Below, one piece after another: positions 26,501 to 33,914 of a stretch of 64,000 nucleotides of DNA. The translations under genes were made by a program, and so were the position numbers. The DNA lies in contig JAAZZB010000006.1 in assembly GCA_014239365.1 (NCBI GenBank), forward strand, positions 70,307-134,306, in the 5' to 3' direction. The DNA comes from Verrucomicrobiia bacterium (GTDB lineage: Bacteria > Verrucomicrobiota > Verrucomicrobiia > Limisphaerales > UBA1100). Numbering within the stretch: position 1 is the stretch's first letter; each line of letters opens with the position of its first letter. The notes below the pieces were generated by a model, which ran no database searches, was not told where the DNA came from, and was given only the letters and a program-made list of their open reading frames with translations.

Positions 26501-28251
26501 ACCCGCGTCTCCCAAAGATAAACGCCCCAGCGTTTTTCATTAGAAAAAACAATGTCATCAAATCCGTCGCCGTTGAGGTCGATGAAGCGCACGCCGTTGT
26601 CTTTGCCTTCTTTGTTTACGATGGTTAACCCTTTGGGCAGTGTAAACGGGAGCTTTACCCAAGATTTCTTTTTATCGTTCCATTCATAGATGAAGTTCTC
26701 GTGTTCATTGCTAACGATGCACTCGCACTGACCATTGTTGTTAATGTCACGAAGGCGAATGCCAACATCACGGGGTGCTGTTGTATCGAACGTTTTGAGA
26801 TTCGTGTAACCAATGACTGATTCGATTAAATCGAGCCCCTTTCTTAGAGCCTTATCTTCCTTCCATTTGCCTTTAGAAAATGTCCAAAATCTCGGATATA
26901 AAATGGTGTCTTCATACGAGCCACGACATTGCTCGAACGCTGAAACTTTTCCTTTATGAATGATCCCGAAATTAACCTCTGAGTTTACTGCACGAGAATC
27001 GCCATTCATTTCTTTCCCAATCCCAAATGGTTGCTCAGTTCTTTCCCACTTTCGCTCCTTCGGTTTCCAAATTCGGGTTACTTGGTGGAGCATCTTGTTG
27101 ATGAGAATGTCCATATAGCCGTCGCCGTTTACATCAACGAGTCGTGTTCCCCTGTCAGAGTTAAGCGCGTGTGGATGTCGGATTTGTTCGTTTTCAGCCA
27201 TTTTCTCCAGCCGCTCCGCGCACTCTTTAAAATTCAAAAACTTCACCTTCTTGCCGTAGGTTTTTTCCGCGTAGTCGATGAGGGCGACGAGTTGGTCGGG
27301 GCTGCTCCAGCCGTGGGGGTGGAAGACGAGGTTCATCACACCCTGTTTGCGCACGGTGACGTCGAGGGCGCGTTTCCAATCCTCGAGCAGTTGCGGCTGG
27401 CGATCGCCGATGAGATTGTGCGCCTCCCAATCGCTCGGCACCGTGCAAGGAAATTCCCAGCATAGGCGGTTGACCACATAAGGATACGGATAATCCTCAA
27501 TCGTGCCGACGTACGAACCCATCGTGCGCATCCCCTTGCGATGTTTGGGCGTGACCTTGCGGGGGAGATACTTGGCGAAGCGCTCGGTGCCGTCCTTGTC
27601 CAGCACCCACTCGCGCGGGAGGGATTTATCCTTGGAGGTGGTGATGTTGAACACCGAGGAATCGATTTTCAAAAACCGCCCGCCCTCGCTGGTCTGGTTA
27701 AAAATCTCCGCAAAGAAGCGCGGGCTCAAACTGTTCATCGAATCGCAACACGGCATCCGATAAGCGACCGGATTGTTCCCCTTAATTTGGCTGAGCAAAT
27801 CCACCCCGCCGTGAACGACATTCGCCGCCTGCAAAAAATTTCCCTTCTGCAAAAGCGGACACGGATGCGAAAGCGTGTGCACCTCAATGCTCAAGCCCTC
27901 CTTCAACCACGCCTGCACCTGCTTATCATCCGGCGCAATCCGGCACGTCATAATACTCACCGGCGCGCGCCCATCGATTTTTTTCAACCGCTCCAAAATC
28001 GGCCGCAAAAATTTCTCATACCCCGCCGCAGCCCGCATGTCATCGATGCCCAAAGTGACCACCGCCTCCACCCCGTCCTCGCCCACCCACTGCGGCGTAA
28101 TCAACTTCGGGAAATCCCGATGCGGATAAAACGGACTCGGATCATCAAGGTAAGTCAGACGATTCGCGGGGCTCTTGGAAACATGAGTTTGGGCGAAAGC
28201 CGGAAGGGCCAGCGCGAAGAGTAACAGCAGCAACAACCGAATGGAATTCAT
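23506..28251 (-). CDS. Giant deacetylase-like / FG-GAP / propeller / HEAT / cytochrome c fusion
   Basis: This exported protein has 1581 residues. It has a signal peptide (1-20) and a polysaccharide-deacetylase-like region (about 40-340: VVTLGIDDMRAA, EVHTLSHP, VFHPHGW). An FG-GAP region (about 354-570) carries DVNGDGYMD, DINNNGQCE and DLNGDGFDD. A PVC membrane-bound-dehydrogenase-type beta-propeller follows (about 650-1050; GLDNWIYAANGDSGG), then HEAT-like helices (about 1080-1430), and a c-type haem domain with CAVCH near 1462, ending in the family tail MPPGLEAALPP. Such haem proteins are thought to take electrons from periplasmic sugar oxidation. DNA encoding the FG-GAP part is much AT-richer than the rest. 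The sulfatase and hicB are its nearest neighbours. Confidence 0.85.
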   Translation of the reverse strand: MNSIRLLLLLLFALALPAFAQTHVSKSPANRLTYLDDPSPFYPHRDFPKLITPQWVGEDGVEAVVTLGIDDMRAAAGYEKFLRPILERLKKIDGRAPVSIMTCRIAPDDKQVQAWLKEGLSIEVHTLSHPCPLLQKGNFLQAANVVHGGVDLLSQIKGNNPVAYRMPCCDSMNSLSPRFFAEIFNQTSEGGRFLKIDSSVFNITTSKDKSLPREWVLDKDGTERFAKYLPRKVTPKHRKGMRTMGSYVGTIEDYPYPYVVNRLCWEFPCTVPSDWEAHNLIGDRQPQLLEDWKRALDVTVRKQGVMNLVFHPHGWSSPDQLVALIDYAEKTYGKKVKFLNFKECAERLEKMAENEQIRHPHALNSDRGTRLVDVNGDGYMDILINKMLHQVTRIWKPKERKWERTEQPFGIGKEMNGDSRAVNSEVNFGIIHKGKVSAFEQCRGSYEDTILYPRFWTFSKGKWKEDKALRKGLDLIESVIGYTNLKTFDTTAPRDVGIRLRDINNNGQCECIVSNEHENFIYEWNDKKKSWVKLPFTLPKGLTIVNKEGKDNGVRFIDLNGDGFDDIVFSNEKRWGVYLWETRVNPGLGWKPGWTMAREGKRGDKDAIPMISRGGKHPNNGAWFHSGHLWVQNEDTAHLPDVVDRRSFKELLDFGGPKAKEPEESRQCFQVREGFAVQLVASEPQLRDPVAFDWGADGKLWVAEMGDYPLGIDGKPGGVVRWLEDADGDGRYEKSTVFLEGLNFPNGVLAWGKGVLISAAPDILYAEDTTGDGRADVRRVLFTGFREGNQQHRMNGFALGLDNWIYAANGDSGGTITSKATGARTNISGRDFRFKMTGEFEAVAGQTQFGRWRDDWGNWFGNNNPNWLWHYHVPLRYLARNPQLAVGATRRNTFSSNRCFPISAKMVRPNQPQSYGHVTSANSATPYRGGLFGKEFARSVFISEPVHNLVHREVLVPDGVSFKSHRAAGEEKSEFLASTDNWFRPVQLKTGPDGALYIADMYRLIIEHPEWIPATMQSRVDLRAGHDKGRIWRVVPKGAKLRKIPRLDKLPTRQLVWALDHPNGWQRDTAQRLLITRNDPKTHQRLGSIAANMLRGIVSPQARIHALHTLAGLNALNKETLARALRDDHAAVREHAVRLCEGGNEALARQCLTDKSPRVLRQLAFTLGQGKGQLVTEGLVYLAVQHPKNADIQLAVKSSAAPHAAAMLKQIFSQKGRPPAALSNHLLKLATTGEQLDALALVLNDLTPADLTILAGLLDALHARGQTLIDFQKTAPPKLKAALTKTAALFKHARATAANPNATVAERQAAIPLLGRGLEPIDADKKTLVKLLAAEHPPALQKTAFATLRKIHQPHLVSALLGSWQTFSPAIRAEAIETLLTRPAWTQALLAALEKGDLAANQISPAHRQKFTKHTDATLRARAIQLFGKVDPNRAKVIARYAGIGKLKGNAEDGAFLFKANCAVCHRFNNQGNPVGPDPALFAAKPTADWLTAILDPNRAVEDKYVGYVIITRNATAHTGVITAETPTSLTLRTAIGAEQIILRANIKTLQSTGLSLMPPGLEAALPPAAMADLLAYLRGE

Positions 28252-28296
28252 CCATCAAAAGTAAAAGGGGGGAAGCAGAAAGTCAAAGCCACAGAA

Positions 28297-28352
28297 AGGT
28301 AGGGCGTGCTGTCCCAGCGCGCCACGGCGGGATGGGGACACCCCGCCCTACC
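28297..28352. repeat. Inverted repeat (GGTAGGG...CCCTACC family), copy 1
   Basis: AGGTAGGGCGTGCTGTCCC pairs with GGGGACACCCCGCCCTACCT around a GC-rich centre. The right arm overlaps the stop codon of the lipoprotein gene ending at 28348. Related elements are at 40926-40976 and 52959-53015. Confidence 0.8.
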
Positions 28353-29700
28353 TCTTCAGCGAGGAGGCGGCCGTGACTTCCACTTTGAAGGCGTGAAATA
28401 CTTCCTGTCCGCTGGCGTCGGTGAGGGTAAGAATGACGCTTTGGGGGCCGGGCTCCTGAGTGGCGGGGATTTTCCACGTCAACCGATTCCGGCGAATCTT
28501 CATTCCATCCGGCCCACTGCTGAGGACGGCTTTGGCGCGACCGCGCGCGGATAAAATTTCCAACTCATAAGAATACGTCTGGCCAGCAGTAACGCGCTTG
28601 GGTGGCACGGAACTGGCAAAAAGATAATCGATGCCCTTCTCTTTCATCACTTCCACCAACGACACGCGCCGGAGAATGAGCTCATCATTCGAAGGCGCAA
28701 GCGTGAGCAAGAGATTTGCATTCGGGAAAAAATGGATGCGCTGATCGATGGGCAACCGCGCGGAGAATGCGCCGTGCAGTTCCTCAAGTTCGGGCAGTGT
28801 GATGAGGAGTTGGCGATCGTTGGCGGTGAAGAACGAAATCGATGGCTTCGCCTTGGGGCGTTGGCCGTAGTACGGGCCCGTACCTTTGACGCCCATTATG
28901 TAAGCGGGATGGTAAGTGGGCAAACAACGCAAACCATCGAAGCGCGCTTTGTTGAGCTGCGTCAGTTCCTGCGAGTACACGCCGCCGCTGGTGAGCACGA
29001 GGCTGCCGTCCGGGCTGGGGATGAGGTAACCGGCACTGGAATGTTGGCTGCGCACGTGATGTGATTTGCCAATCAAAGTAAGCAGACGAATGCCAGAAGG
29101 CGAAATGCCCGGCGCCCACGCGGTAAAGGAAGTGCCATCAAGCGAGGCGCGTATGCGCAGCGGATGGCTCGGATGCGCCATCCAAAAAGTATCCTTTTGA
29201 CCGAACGAAACTTGTTTCAATGTCAACGGATCATAAAAACGCGCGCCCTTGCGCGTGAGCAACAGCGCCGGCCCCGACGAGCCCGCGCCCATCACTAAGG
29301 CATCGATCGTGGCGGTTTCCTCCAAGGGCAAGGTGAGTTCTTTTTTGAAGGACTTGAGATCCCAACGCTGAATCAATTTATGATCGCGTGCCACCATCAA
29401 CAGCTTGTCCATTCCGCCCGCGAGCAAAATGTCATCCGCGCCAATGCGGAGATGCTTTACAATTTTCCCCGCCGCCACATCGAACACCGCCAATTGTCGC
29501 AGCTTGGGTAAATGAAAAATAAGAAAACGCCCGCCACCTACAGCCGTCACCGAGCTTGCGGTTGACGGCAGCGTTCGTTTCAGCATACCGCTCTTCGGAA
29601 AATTCGGTTCCTTCATCGACGCACCGATTGCGGAGGAAGTGGAACTTGGCACGCCACACCCCAAAGCAGCAGCCAACAAAATCATCATCGCGGGTTTCAT
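28348..29700 (-). CDS. Lipoprotein with beta-propeller-like and Ig-like regions
   Basis: This 450-residue predicted lipoprotein starts at the ATG at 29700; the signal ends in AAALGCGVP, giving a lipidated Cys near residue 15. The body reads as a WD40/YVTN-like propeller (phrases such as LRQLAVFDVAAGKIVKHLRI and LIQRWDLKSFKKEL). The last 90 residues look like an Ig-like domain (QTYSYELEILSARGRAKAVL, then VILTLTDASGQEV), of the kind called putative-Ig in PVC proteins. It follows an LRR lipoprotein-like gene after 42 bp on the same strand. No catalytic motif was seen; binding or envelope structure is likely. Confidence 0.7.
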   Translation of the reverse strand: MKPAMMILLAAALGCGVPSSTSSAIGASMKEPNFPKSGMLKRTLPSTASSVTAVGGGRFLIFHLPKLRQLAVFDVAAGKIVKHLRIGADDILLAGGMDKLLMVARDHKLIQRWDLKSFKKELTLPLEETATIDALVMGAGSSGPALLLTRKGARFYDPLTLKQVSFGQKDTFWMAHPSHPLRIRASLDGTSFTAWAPGISPSGIRLLTLIGKSHHVRSQHSSAGYLIPSPDGSLVLTSGGVYSQELTQLNKARFDGLRCLPTYHPAYIMGVKGTGPYYGQRPKAKPSISFFTANDRQLLITLPELEELHGAFSARLPIDQRIHFFPNANLLLTLAPSNDELILRRVSLVEVMKEKGIDYLFASSVPPKRVTAGQTYSYELEILSARGRAKAVLSSGPDGMKIRRNRLTWKIPATQEPGPQSVILTLTDASGQEVFHAFKVEVTAASSLKR

Positions 29701-29742
29701 TCGGAAAAACGTAAAAGATGAAACGCACAAAGTCAAAGCCAC

Positions 29743-30306
29743 TTACCGCACCACCACGCATTCGGGCAACGCGGCTTCCAGCTCGGCCACGGCGGCATCG
29801 GTCACCGGTGAGGCGGTCAGCAAGAGCAGACGCAAGCTTGTCAAACCGGCTAAATGTTTGAGGCCGGCATCGGTGATTTTTGTGTCGTACAAATATAATG
29901 CGCGCAATTTTGTTTGGCCCGCCAATTTGGCGAGGGCGGCATCGGTCACGGCCAAACTGCCGAGCCCCAGCCACAGTAAATTTCCTTCGGCATCAAAATC
30001 GTGATCCATCGCCAACGATTCCACGGCGGCTTTGAGATTTCCCTTTTGTTGGAGCGCACGCAGCAAGGGATCGCTCGTGGGACTGGAGGGAGTGGAGGGA
30101 TTTACGGGCGGGGAATTGGTGGCGGGAATTGCCGGTGCATTGGTTTGAATTGGCGCAGGATTGTTTGTGGCATTTGCAGCTTTCGCAGGCGGTGGGAGGT
30201 CGGCCGGTTTTTTGTCCTTCATCGTCACCGCCAAAAAAATGGCCAACGTCAAACCCAACCCAGCCAAGGATACGACGATTATTTGATTTCTGGATACTGC
30301 GGCCAT
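29743..30306 (-). CDS. Membrane-anchored leucine-rich-repeat protein
   Basis: The 187-residue product has one N-terminal membrane helix (QIIVVSLAGLGLTLAIFLAV), a Pro/Ala/Asn-rich linker and about four short leucine-rich repeats of the PVC type (LAVTDAALAKLAGQTKLRAL, then YDTKITDAGLKHLAGLTSL). The start at 30306 puts the helix at the N terminus; an earlier in-frame start at 30378 would overlap the upstream Sel1 gene. Such repeats bind proteins. The neighbours (Sel1 lipoprotein upstream, propeller lipoprotein downstream) suggest an envelope assembly of binding modules. Confidence 0.75.
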   Translation of the reverse strand: MAAVSRNQIIVVSLAGLGLTLAIFLAVTMKDKKPADLPPPAKAANATNNPAPIQTNAPAIPATNSPPVNPSTPSSPTSDPLLRALQQKGNLKAAVESLAMDHDFDAEGNLLWLGLGSLAVTDAALAKLAGQTKLRALYLYDTKITDAGLKHLAGLTSLRLLLLTASPVTDAAVAELEAALPECVVVR

Positions 30307-30355
30307 CGCTCGGTGGCCCAATGTGCCCGTCCGCGAACGAAACGGCAAGGGAAGG

Positions 30356-31165
30356 TTATTGCGCGGATTGAAACTCAACCGACAAACGTTGCCCTTCAGC
30401 CACGGCCTCGGGGATCATTTGGTCGGTGAGCAATTCCTTGTCACGTTGTGCCTGTCGGTGATTTGCTGCCGCAGCAAGGTTCAGCCATTTATAAGCTAGC
30501 ACGAGATCCTGCTCCACGCCTTCACCGTGCGCGTAGCACAAGCCCGCGTAGTATTGGGCGTCCACGTGCAAATTTTCTGCCGCGCGTAAAAACCATTTCG
30601 CAGCCTCCACGTCATCCTTGGGCACACCCTCGCCCACTTTGCAAAAGTAACCCATTTGAATTTGCGCATCGGCATAGCCCTGATCGGCGGCCTTTTTCAT
30701 CCACGCGGCAGCAGCCAGATCATCCTCGAGCACGCCGCGGCCATCGGCCAACATCAGCGCCAGATTGTACCGCGCCTTTTCCAAGCCTTGTTGCGCTGCC
30801 CGTTCGTAGTACATCGCAGCCAGAGGAATATCCTTTTTCACTCCGGTGCCTTTTTCGAGCATCAACGCTAAATTAAATTGCGCTTCCGCCAAACCCGTAT
30901 CAGCAGCTTTTTGATACCACTCCGCCGCGGTGACTAATTGTCCGGCGACATCGTGCTGCAACCCCAAATTAAACTGTGCTTCCGGATTGCCCGCCTCGGC
31001 TTTGCTCCGATCAATCGGTGGCTGAGTGTGGGTTGGAATCGGAAACCCGTTTGGCTGGGGAACATCAACTTCCGGAGCAACCGGTGTGCTCGTGGAACCG
31101 CAACCCGCCAGAAAAAACGCCACGGCCAATCCCGTCGCCGCACAAATGTTCAAGTTAGTTTTCAT
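30356..31165 (-). CDS. Sel1-repeat lipoprotein
   Basis: This 269-residue protein starts at the ATG at 31165 with a lipoprotein signal ending in FFLAGCGST (Cys near residue 22). A Pro-rich stretch and about five Sel1 repeats (about residues 55-245; e.g. EAQFNLALMLEKGTGVKKDI) follow. Sel1 lipoproteins act as periplasmic adaptors. A small Sel1 gene lies 75 bp upstream and an LRR protein gene downstream on the same strand, giving a local cluster of repeat proteins. No enzymatic domain is seen. Confidence 0.85.
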   Translation of the reverse strand: MKTNLNICAATGLAVAFFLAGCGSTSTPVAPEVDVPQPNGFPIPTHTQPPIDRSKAEAGNPEAQFNLGLQHDVAGQLVTAAEWYQKAADTGLAEAQFNLALMLEKGTGVKKDIPLAAMYYERAAQQGLEKARYNLALMLADGRGVLEDDLAAAAWMKKAADQGYADAQIQMGYFCKVGEGVPKDDVEAAKWFLRAAENLHVDAQYYAGLCYAHGEGVEQDLVLAYKWLNLAAAANHRQAQRDKELLTDQMIPEAVAEGQRLSVEFQSAQ

Positions 31166-31239
31166 GCAAAAATACCGCCCATGGAGTAGCGGGGACAGTA
31201 GCAAAAATGAAGACGCCCATCAAGCCGGAACGTTACAGA

Positions 31240-31617
31240 TCAGTCCGGCGCGCCCATTTCCGCGCGCAAAGCGTCGAGGTCATCCGGGCTAAATTGCCGC
31301 GCCACTGCATCAAGATTTTTGCCCGCCTTGCGATCGCCCTGATTCGCCGCCTGAAAAAAGAACCGATACGCCTTCAGCAAATCCTGCTCCACGCCATCGC
31401 CCGAAAAATGCCGCGCGCCCAAATTATTCTGCGCCAGCATATGCCCCGCCGCCGCCGCTTGTTGCAGCCACTCCACCGCCACATCGTCATCCAGCTCCAC
31501 GCCCATCCCCAAAGCGTGCCGCCAGCCCAACTCATACTGCGCCTCCAGCGCCTCGGCATCGCCCCCCTCCGCCTTGGCGGTGAGGGCTTCCAGATTCAGT
31601 TCATTTTCGTCAGTCAT
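31240..31617 (-). CDS. Small Sel1-repeat protein
   Basis: This 125-residue protein has about two and a half Sel1 repeats (EAQYELGWRHALGMGVELDD and MLAQNNLGARHFSGDGVEQD) and an acidic N terminus (MTDENELNLEAL). It lacks a signal peptide, so it is probably cytoplasmic. The start at 31617 is chosen because the preceding ten codons extend into the divergent regulatory region. It is divergent from the HigBA-type module, whose promoter lies in the 81-bp gap. Confidence 0.8.
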   Translation of the reverse strand: MTDENELNLEALTAKAEGGDAEALEAQYELGWRHALGMGVELDDDVAVEWLQQAAAAGHMLAQNNLGARHFSGDGVEQDLLKAYRFFFQAANQGDRKAGKNLDAVARQFSPDDLDALRAEMGAPD

Positions 31618-31664
31618 TTTTTCGCGGGCAACGAGACTGCACTCCACCTAACTTTATGGCGAGC

Positions 31665-31692
31665 TTGACATTCGTACCAATTGTGGTACATT
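31665..31692 (+). promoter_or_regulatory. Promoter with embedded palindromic operator for the HigBA-type module
   Basis: TTGACA (31665-31670) and TACATT (31687-31692) are spaced by 16 nt. Between and over them lies a perfect palindrome, GTACCA-ATTG-TGGTAC (31674-31689), which would block the spacer and -10 when bound. The toxin ATG begins 6 nt after the -10, so the transcript would be leaderless or nearly so. Autoregulation by the antitoxin is the usual arrangement in this family. Confidence 0.75.
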
Positions 31693-31698
31693 AGCCAA

Positions 31699-32049
31699 AT
31701 GGCAATTGAACGGCCCATTCCAGTTTGGTTTTTCCAGACAGCAAAAGGGAATGAGCCGGTTCGGGAATGGTTGCGAGGATTACCCAAGGCCGATCGCCGA
31801 CGAATTGGCGAGGATTTGAAAACCGCCCAATTCGGCTGGCCATTGGGGATGCCGTTGGTGCGCAAGTTGGAATCAGATTTATGGGAAGTGCGCACGCGAT
31901 TGACCGGTCGCATCGCGCGGGTGCTGCTCACCGCAAGCGATCACGGCTTGGTGCTGTTGCACGGGTTTATCAAAAAAACTAAAAAAACGCCGGCGGCTGA
32001 CCTCGCTCTGGCCCGCCGCCGACTACGACAACTTGATTATGAAAAATAA
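31699..32049 (+). CDS. HigB/RelE-family toxin (phage Gp49-like)
   Basis: This 116-residue protein matches the Gp49-like branch of RelE toxins, ribosome-dependent mRNA nucleases. Visible family features are PVWFFQTAKGNEPVREWLRG, LPKADRRRIGEDLKTAQFG, PLVRKLESDLWEVRTRL and the C-terminal LLHGFIKKTKKTP. The toxin gene comes first, as in HigBA systems, and overlaps its antitoxin by 11 nt. The start at 31699 is preferred; an in-frame ATG at 31681 would overlap the operator and the -10 region. Confidence 0.85.
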   Translation: MAIERPIPVWFFQTAKGNEPVREWLRGLPKADRRRIGEDLKTAQFGWPLGMPLVRKLESDLWEVRTRLTGRIARVLLTASDHGLVLLHGFIKKTKKTPAADLALARRRLRQLDYEK

Positions 32050-32353
32050 TAATAAACATATCGGAAGCAACTTGGACGATTTTCTGGCTGAAGACGGCAC
32101 CTTGGCTCAGGCGGAAAGCGTGGCCATCAAGCGAGTGATCGCACATCAACTCGCCAGATTGATGGAGCGGCAACAACTTACAAAGACCGCGATGGCCCGC
32201 CGCATGCACACCAGTCGCGCGGCGGTGGATCGCCTGATGGATCCCGCCAATGCATCCGTCACGCTGTCCACTCTCAGCCGCGCCGCCAATGCGTTGGGCA
32301 CAAATCTACAAGTGAAACTTTCCCGACCGCGGGCAGCGGCCAAGGTGGCCTAA
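32039..32353 (+). CDS. HigA-like helix-turn-helix antitoxin
   Basis: This 104-residue partner of the toxin starts with the ATG at 32039, inside the end of the toxin gene. The HTH lies at about residues 40-85: QQLTKTAMARRMHTSRAAVD, then RLMDPANASVTLSTLSRAAN. This is the XRE-like COG5606 type that pairs with Gp49-like toxins. It probably neutralises the toxin and binds the palindrome at 31674-31689. Its 3' end overlaps convergently by 4 nt with dtd. Confidence 0.85.
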   Translation: MKNNNKHIGSNLDDFLAEDGTLAQAESVAIKRVIAHQLARLMERQQLTKTAMARRMHTSRAAVDRLMDPANASVTLSTLSRAANALGTNLQVKLSRPRAAAKVA

Positions 32354-32796
32354 TCTTTCCGGCTGTCCATCACGAAGGTGACGGGGCCGTCGTTGATGAG
32401 GCTCACGTCCATCATCGCGCCGAACTCGCCGGTTTGCACGGGCACTTCAAGTGCGCGGAGTTGTTCGCAAAAATATTCGTACAAGCGCTTGCCTTCCGCG
32501 GGTTCTGCCGCAGTGGTGAAGCTGGGCCGACGGCCTTTGCGCCAGTCGCCCGCCAGCGTGAATTGGCTGATCACCAAGGCGGCGCCGTTCACGTCGCGGA
32601 TGGAATGGTTCATCTTACCATCGGCGTCATTGAAAATCCGAAAACCCGCGATGCGATCGGCCAAAAAATCCGCGTCCGACTCCGCATCGCCCTTGGCCAC
32701 ACCGAGGAGGATGACCAAGCCCGTGCCGATCTCGCCTGTGACGCGATCGCCCACGGTGACTTTAGCGGCGGTGGTGCGTTGGAGAACGGCGATCAT
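32350..32796 (-). CDS. dtd: D-aminoacyl-tRNA deacylase
   Basis: This 148-residue enzyme frees tRNAs wrongly charged with D-amino acids or glycine. Both active-site motifs are present: SQFTLAGD near residue 78 and the Gly-cisPro motif NDGPVTFV near 137. Length and start (MIAVLQRTTAAKVTV) match the family; the longer upstream reading runs through repeat DNA and is rejected. It converges with the HigBA-type module. Confidence 0.95.
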   Translation of the reverse strand: MIAVLQRTTAAKVTVGDRVTGEIGTGLVILLGVAKGDAESDADFLADRIAGFRIFNDADGKMNHSIRDVNGAALVISQFTLAGDWRKGRRPSFTTAAEPAEGKRLYEYFCEQLRALEVPVQTGEFGAMMDVSLINDGPVTFVMDSRKD

Positions 32797-32803
32797 CGGT
32801 GAA

Positions 32804-32929
32804 GGCCCAATGACCAATGACCAAATCCCAATGAAATCCCAAACCCCAAGACCCAATTCAAACCGAACGCCCATTGAAAATTGGAGCTTGGGATTTCCTT
32901 GGTCATTGGGCCTTGGGAATTGGTCATTT
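32804..32929. repeat. Long inverted repeat (GGCCCAATGACCAATGACC family)
   Basis: The left arm from 32804 (GGCCCAATGACCAATGACCA, continuing as a run of ATCCCAAT-like words) pairs imperfectly with the right arm at 32880-32929 (TTGGTCATTGGGCC and TTGGGAATTGGTCATT). The element fills the whole gap between dtd and the TIM-barrel gene. A short related stretch is at 2556-2590. Confidence 0.85.
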
Positions 32930-33826
32930 ACCCCCCTTCCACCCCAGCCAACTCTTAAGCGTAACAATATCTTTCCGGATCGCTGCCACGTGTTGCGGAA
33001 TCAGCTTGGGATCGCGGTGGTTCAAATATTCTTCGTGCAAATTGATGGGGCCGGTGAAACCGCTGGCAATGAGTTGGCGCGGGTATTTTTTGTCCACGAT
33101 GCCTTCGGCGAGCGAGCAGTTTTTGCGGTTGTTATTTTCCCAACGGAAACTTTTTACGTACAACGCGCCGATGCGCGGACGCAGCAGATTCGCATTCAAT
33201 GGCCACGCGCGCATCCCTTCGGCTTTGGCGTGGCTGAGATCGAACCCCACCGAAACGTGCGCGGGATCGTGCGCTTTGAAAAGGTCGTGCAAATCCCACA
33301 AAGGCGCACCGACGTAGTTGCTGCCGGAATGGTTTTGGTAAATCGCTTGGATTCCCAATTCTTTATTGAGCGCCACGAGGTTTTTTAGAATGGGCCGGAA
33401 CTCGTCGAGTTGTTTTACAACAGATCGTTTGAGATCATATTTGTAATAACCCATTCGATAACGCTTCACGCCGAGCTTTGCAGCCACGCGAAGTTGCTGC
33501 ACGTTGAGTTTGTCATCGGCGTTGTTAATGCCCGAGGCCATGATGGTGAGCTCGAGCTTTCGCTTGCGAAGGGCCTCCACCATTTTGGGTAATTCATCGG
33601 GCACTTGCTCGGGCGTGATGTGGCCGCCGGGGCGGATGGTGCCCTCAATGCCATCAAAGCCCAGCTCGGCAATGAGGTCGGCCAAGTCATCATAGCTCAA
33701 TGATTGGAAAGGCTTGGTGAACACACAAAATGGATTGCGCCGTTTGACTCCCAGCGTTTCGGCGGCGAGCAATGGCGCGGCCACGGCGGCGCTTGTAGTG
33801 GTTGCGAGAAATTGTCGGCGTTGCAT
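32924..33826 (-). CDS. Tat-exported xylose-isomerase-like TIM-barrel protein
   Basis: The 300-residue product is a second member of the sugar phosphate isomerase/epimerase superfamily in this window. The ATG at 33826 is followed directly by MQRRQFLATTTSAAVAAPLL, a short twin-arginine signal. Metal-site-like residues are GIEGTIRPGG (Glu) near residue 60, YQNHSGSNYVG near 160, GFDLSHAKAEG near 190 and INLHEEYLN near 270. Its stop region overlaps the repeat at 32804-32929. The substrate is unknown. Confidence 0.8.
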   Translation of the reverse strand: MQRRQFLATTTSAAVAAPLLAAETLGVKRRNPFCVFTKPFQSLSYDDLADLIAELGFDGIEGTIRPGGHITPEQVPDELPKMVEALRKRKLELTIMASGINNADDKLNVQQLRVAAKLGVKRYRMGYYKYDLKRSVVKQLDEFRPILKNLVALNKELGIQAIYQNHSGSNYVGAPLWDLHDLFKAHDPAHVSVGFDLSHAKAEGMRAWPLNANLLRPRIGALYVKSFRWENNNRKNCSLAEGIVDKKYPRQLIASGFTGPINLHEEYLNHRDPKLIPQHVAAIRKDIVTLKSWLGWKGGK

Positions 33827-33914
33827 AGGCCGACTGTGCCGCGCGCGCGCGCGGGCGTCCATCATTTAACCTTCCGCCCGACGCATCGCCTCCGTAGGAT
33901 GCCGCCGCTTTCCG

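Noticed and set aside
24847..26628. Long open frame on the plus strand, 593 codons
   Set aside because: It lies wholly opposite the 1581-residue fusion gene, has a His/Arg/Ala-rich composition without motifs and no ribosome-binding site; it is a shadow produced by high GC.
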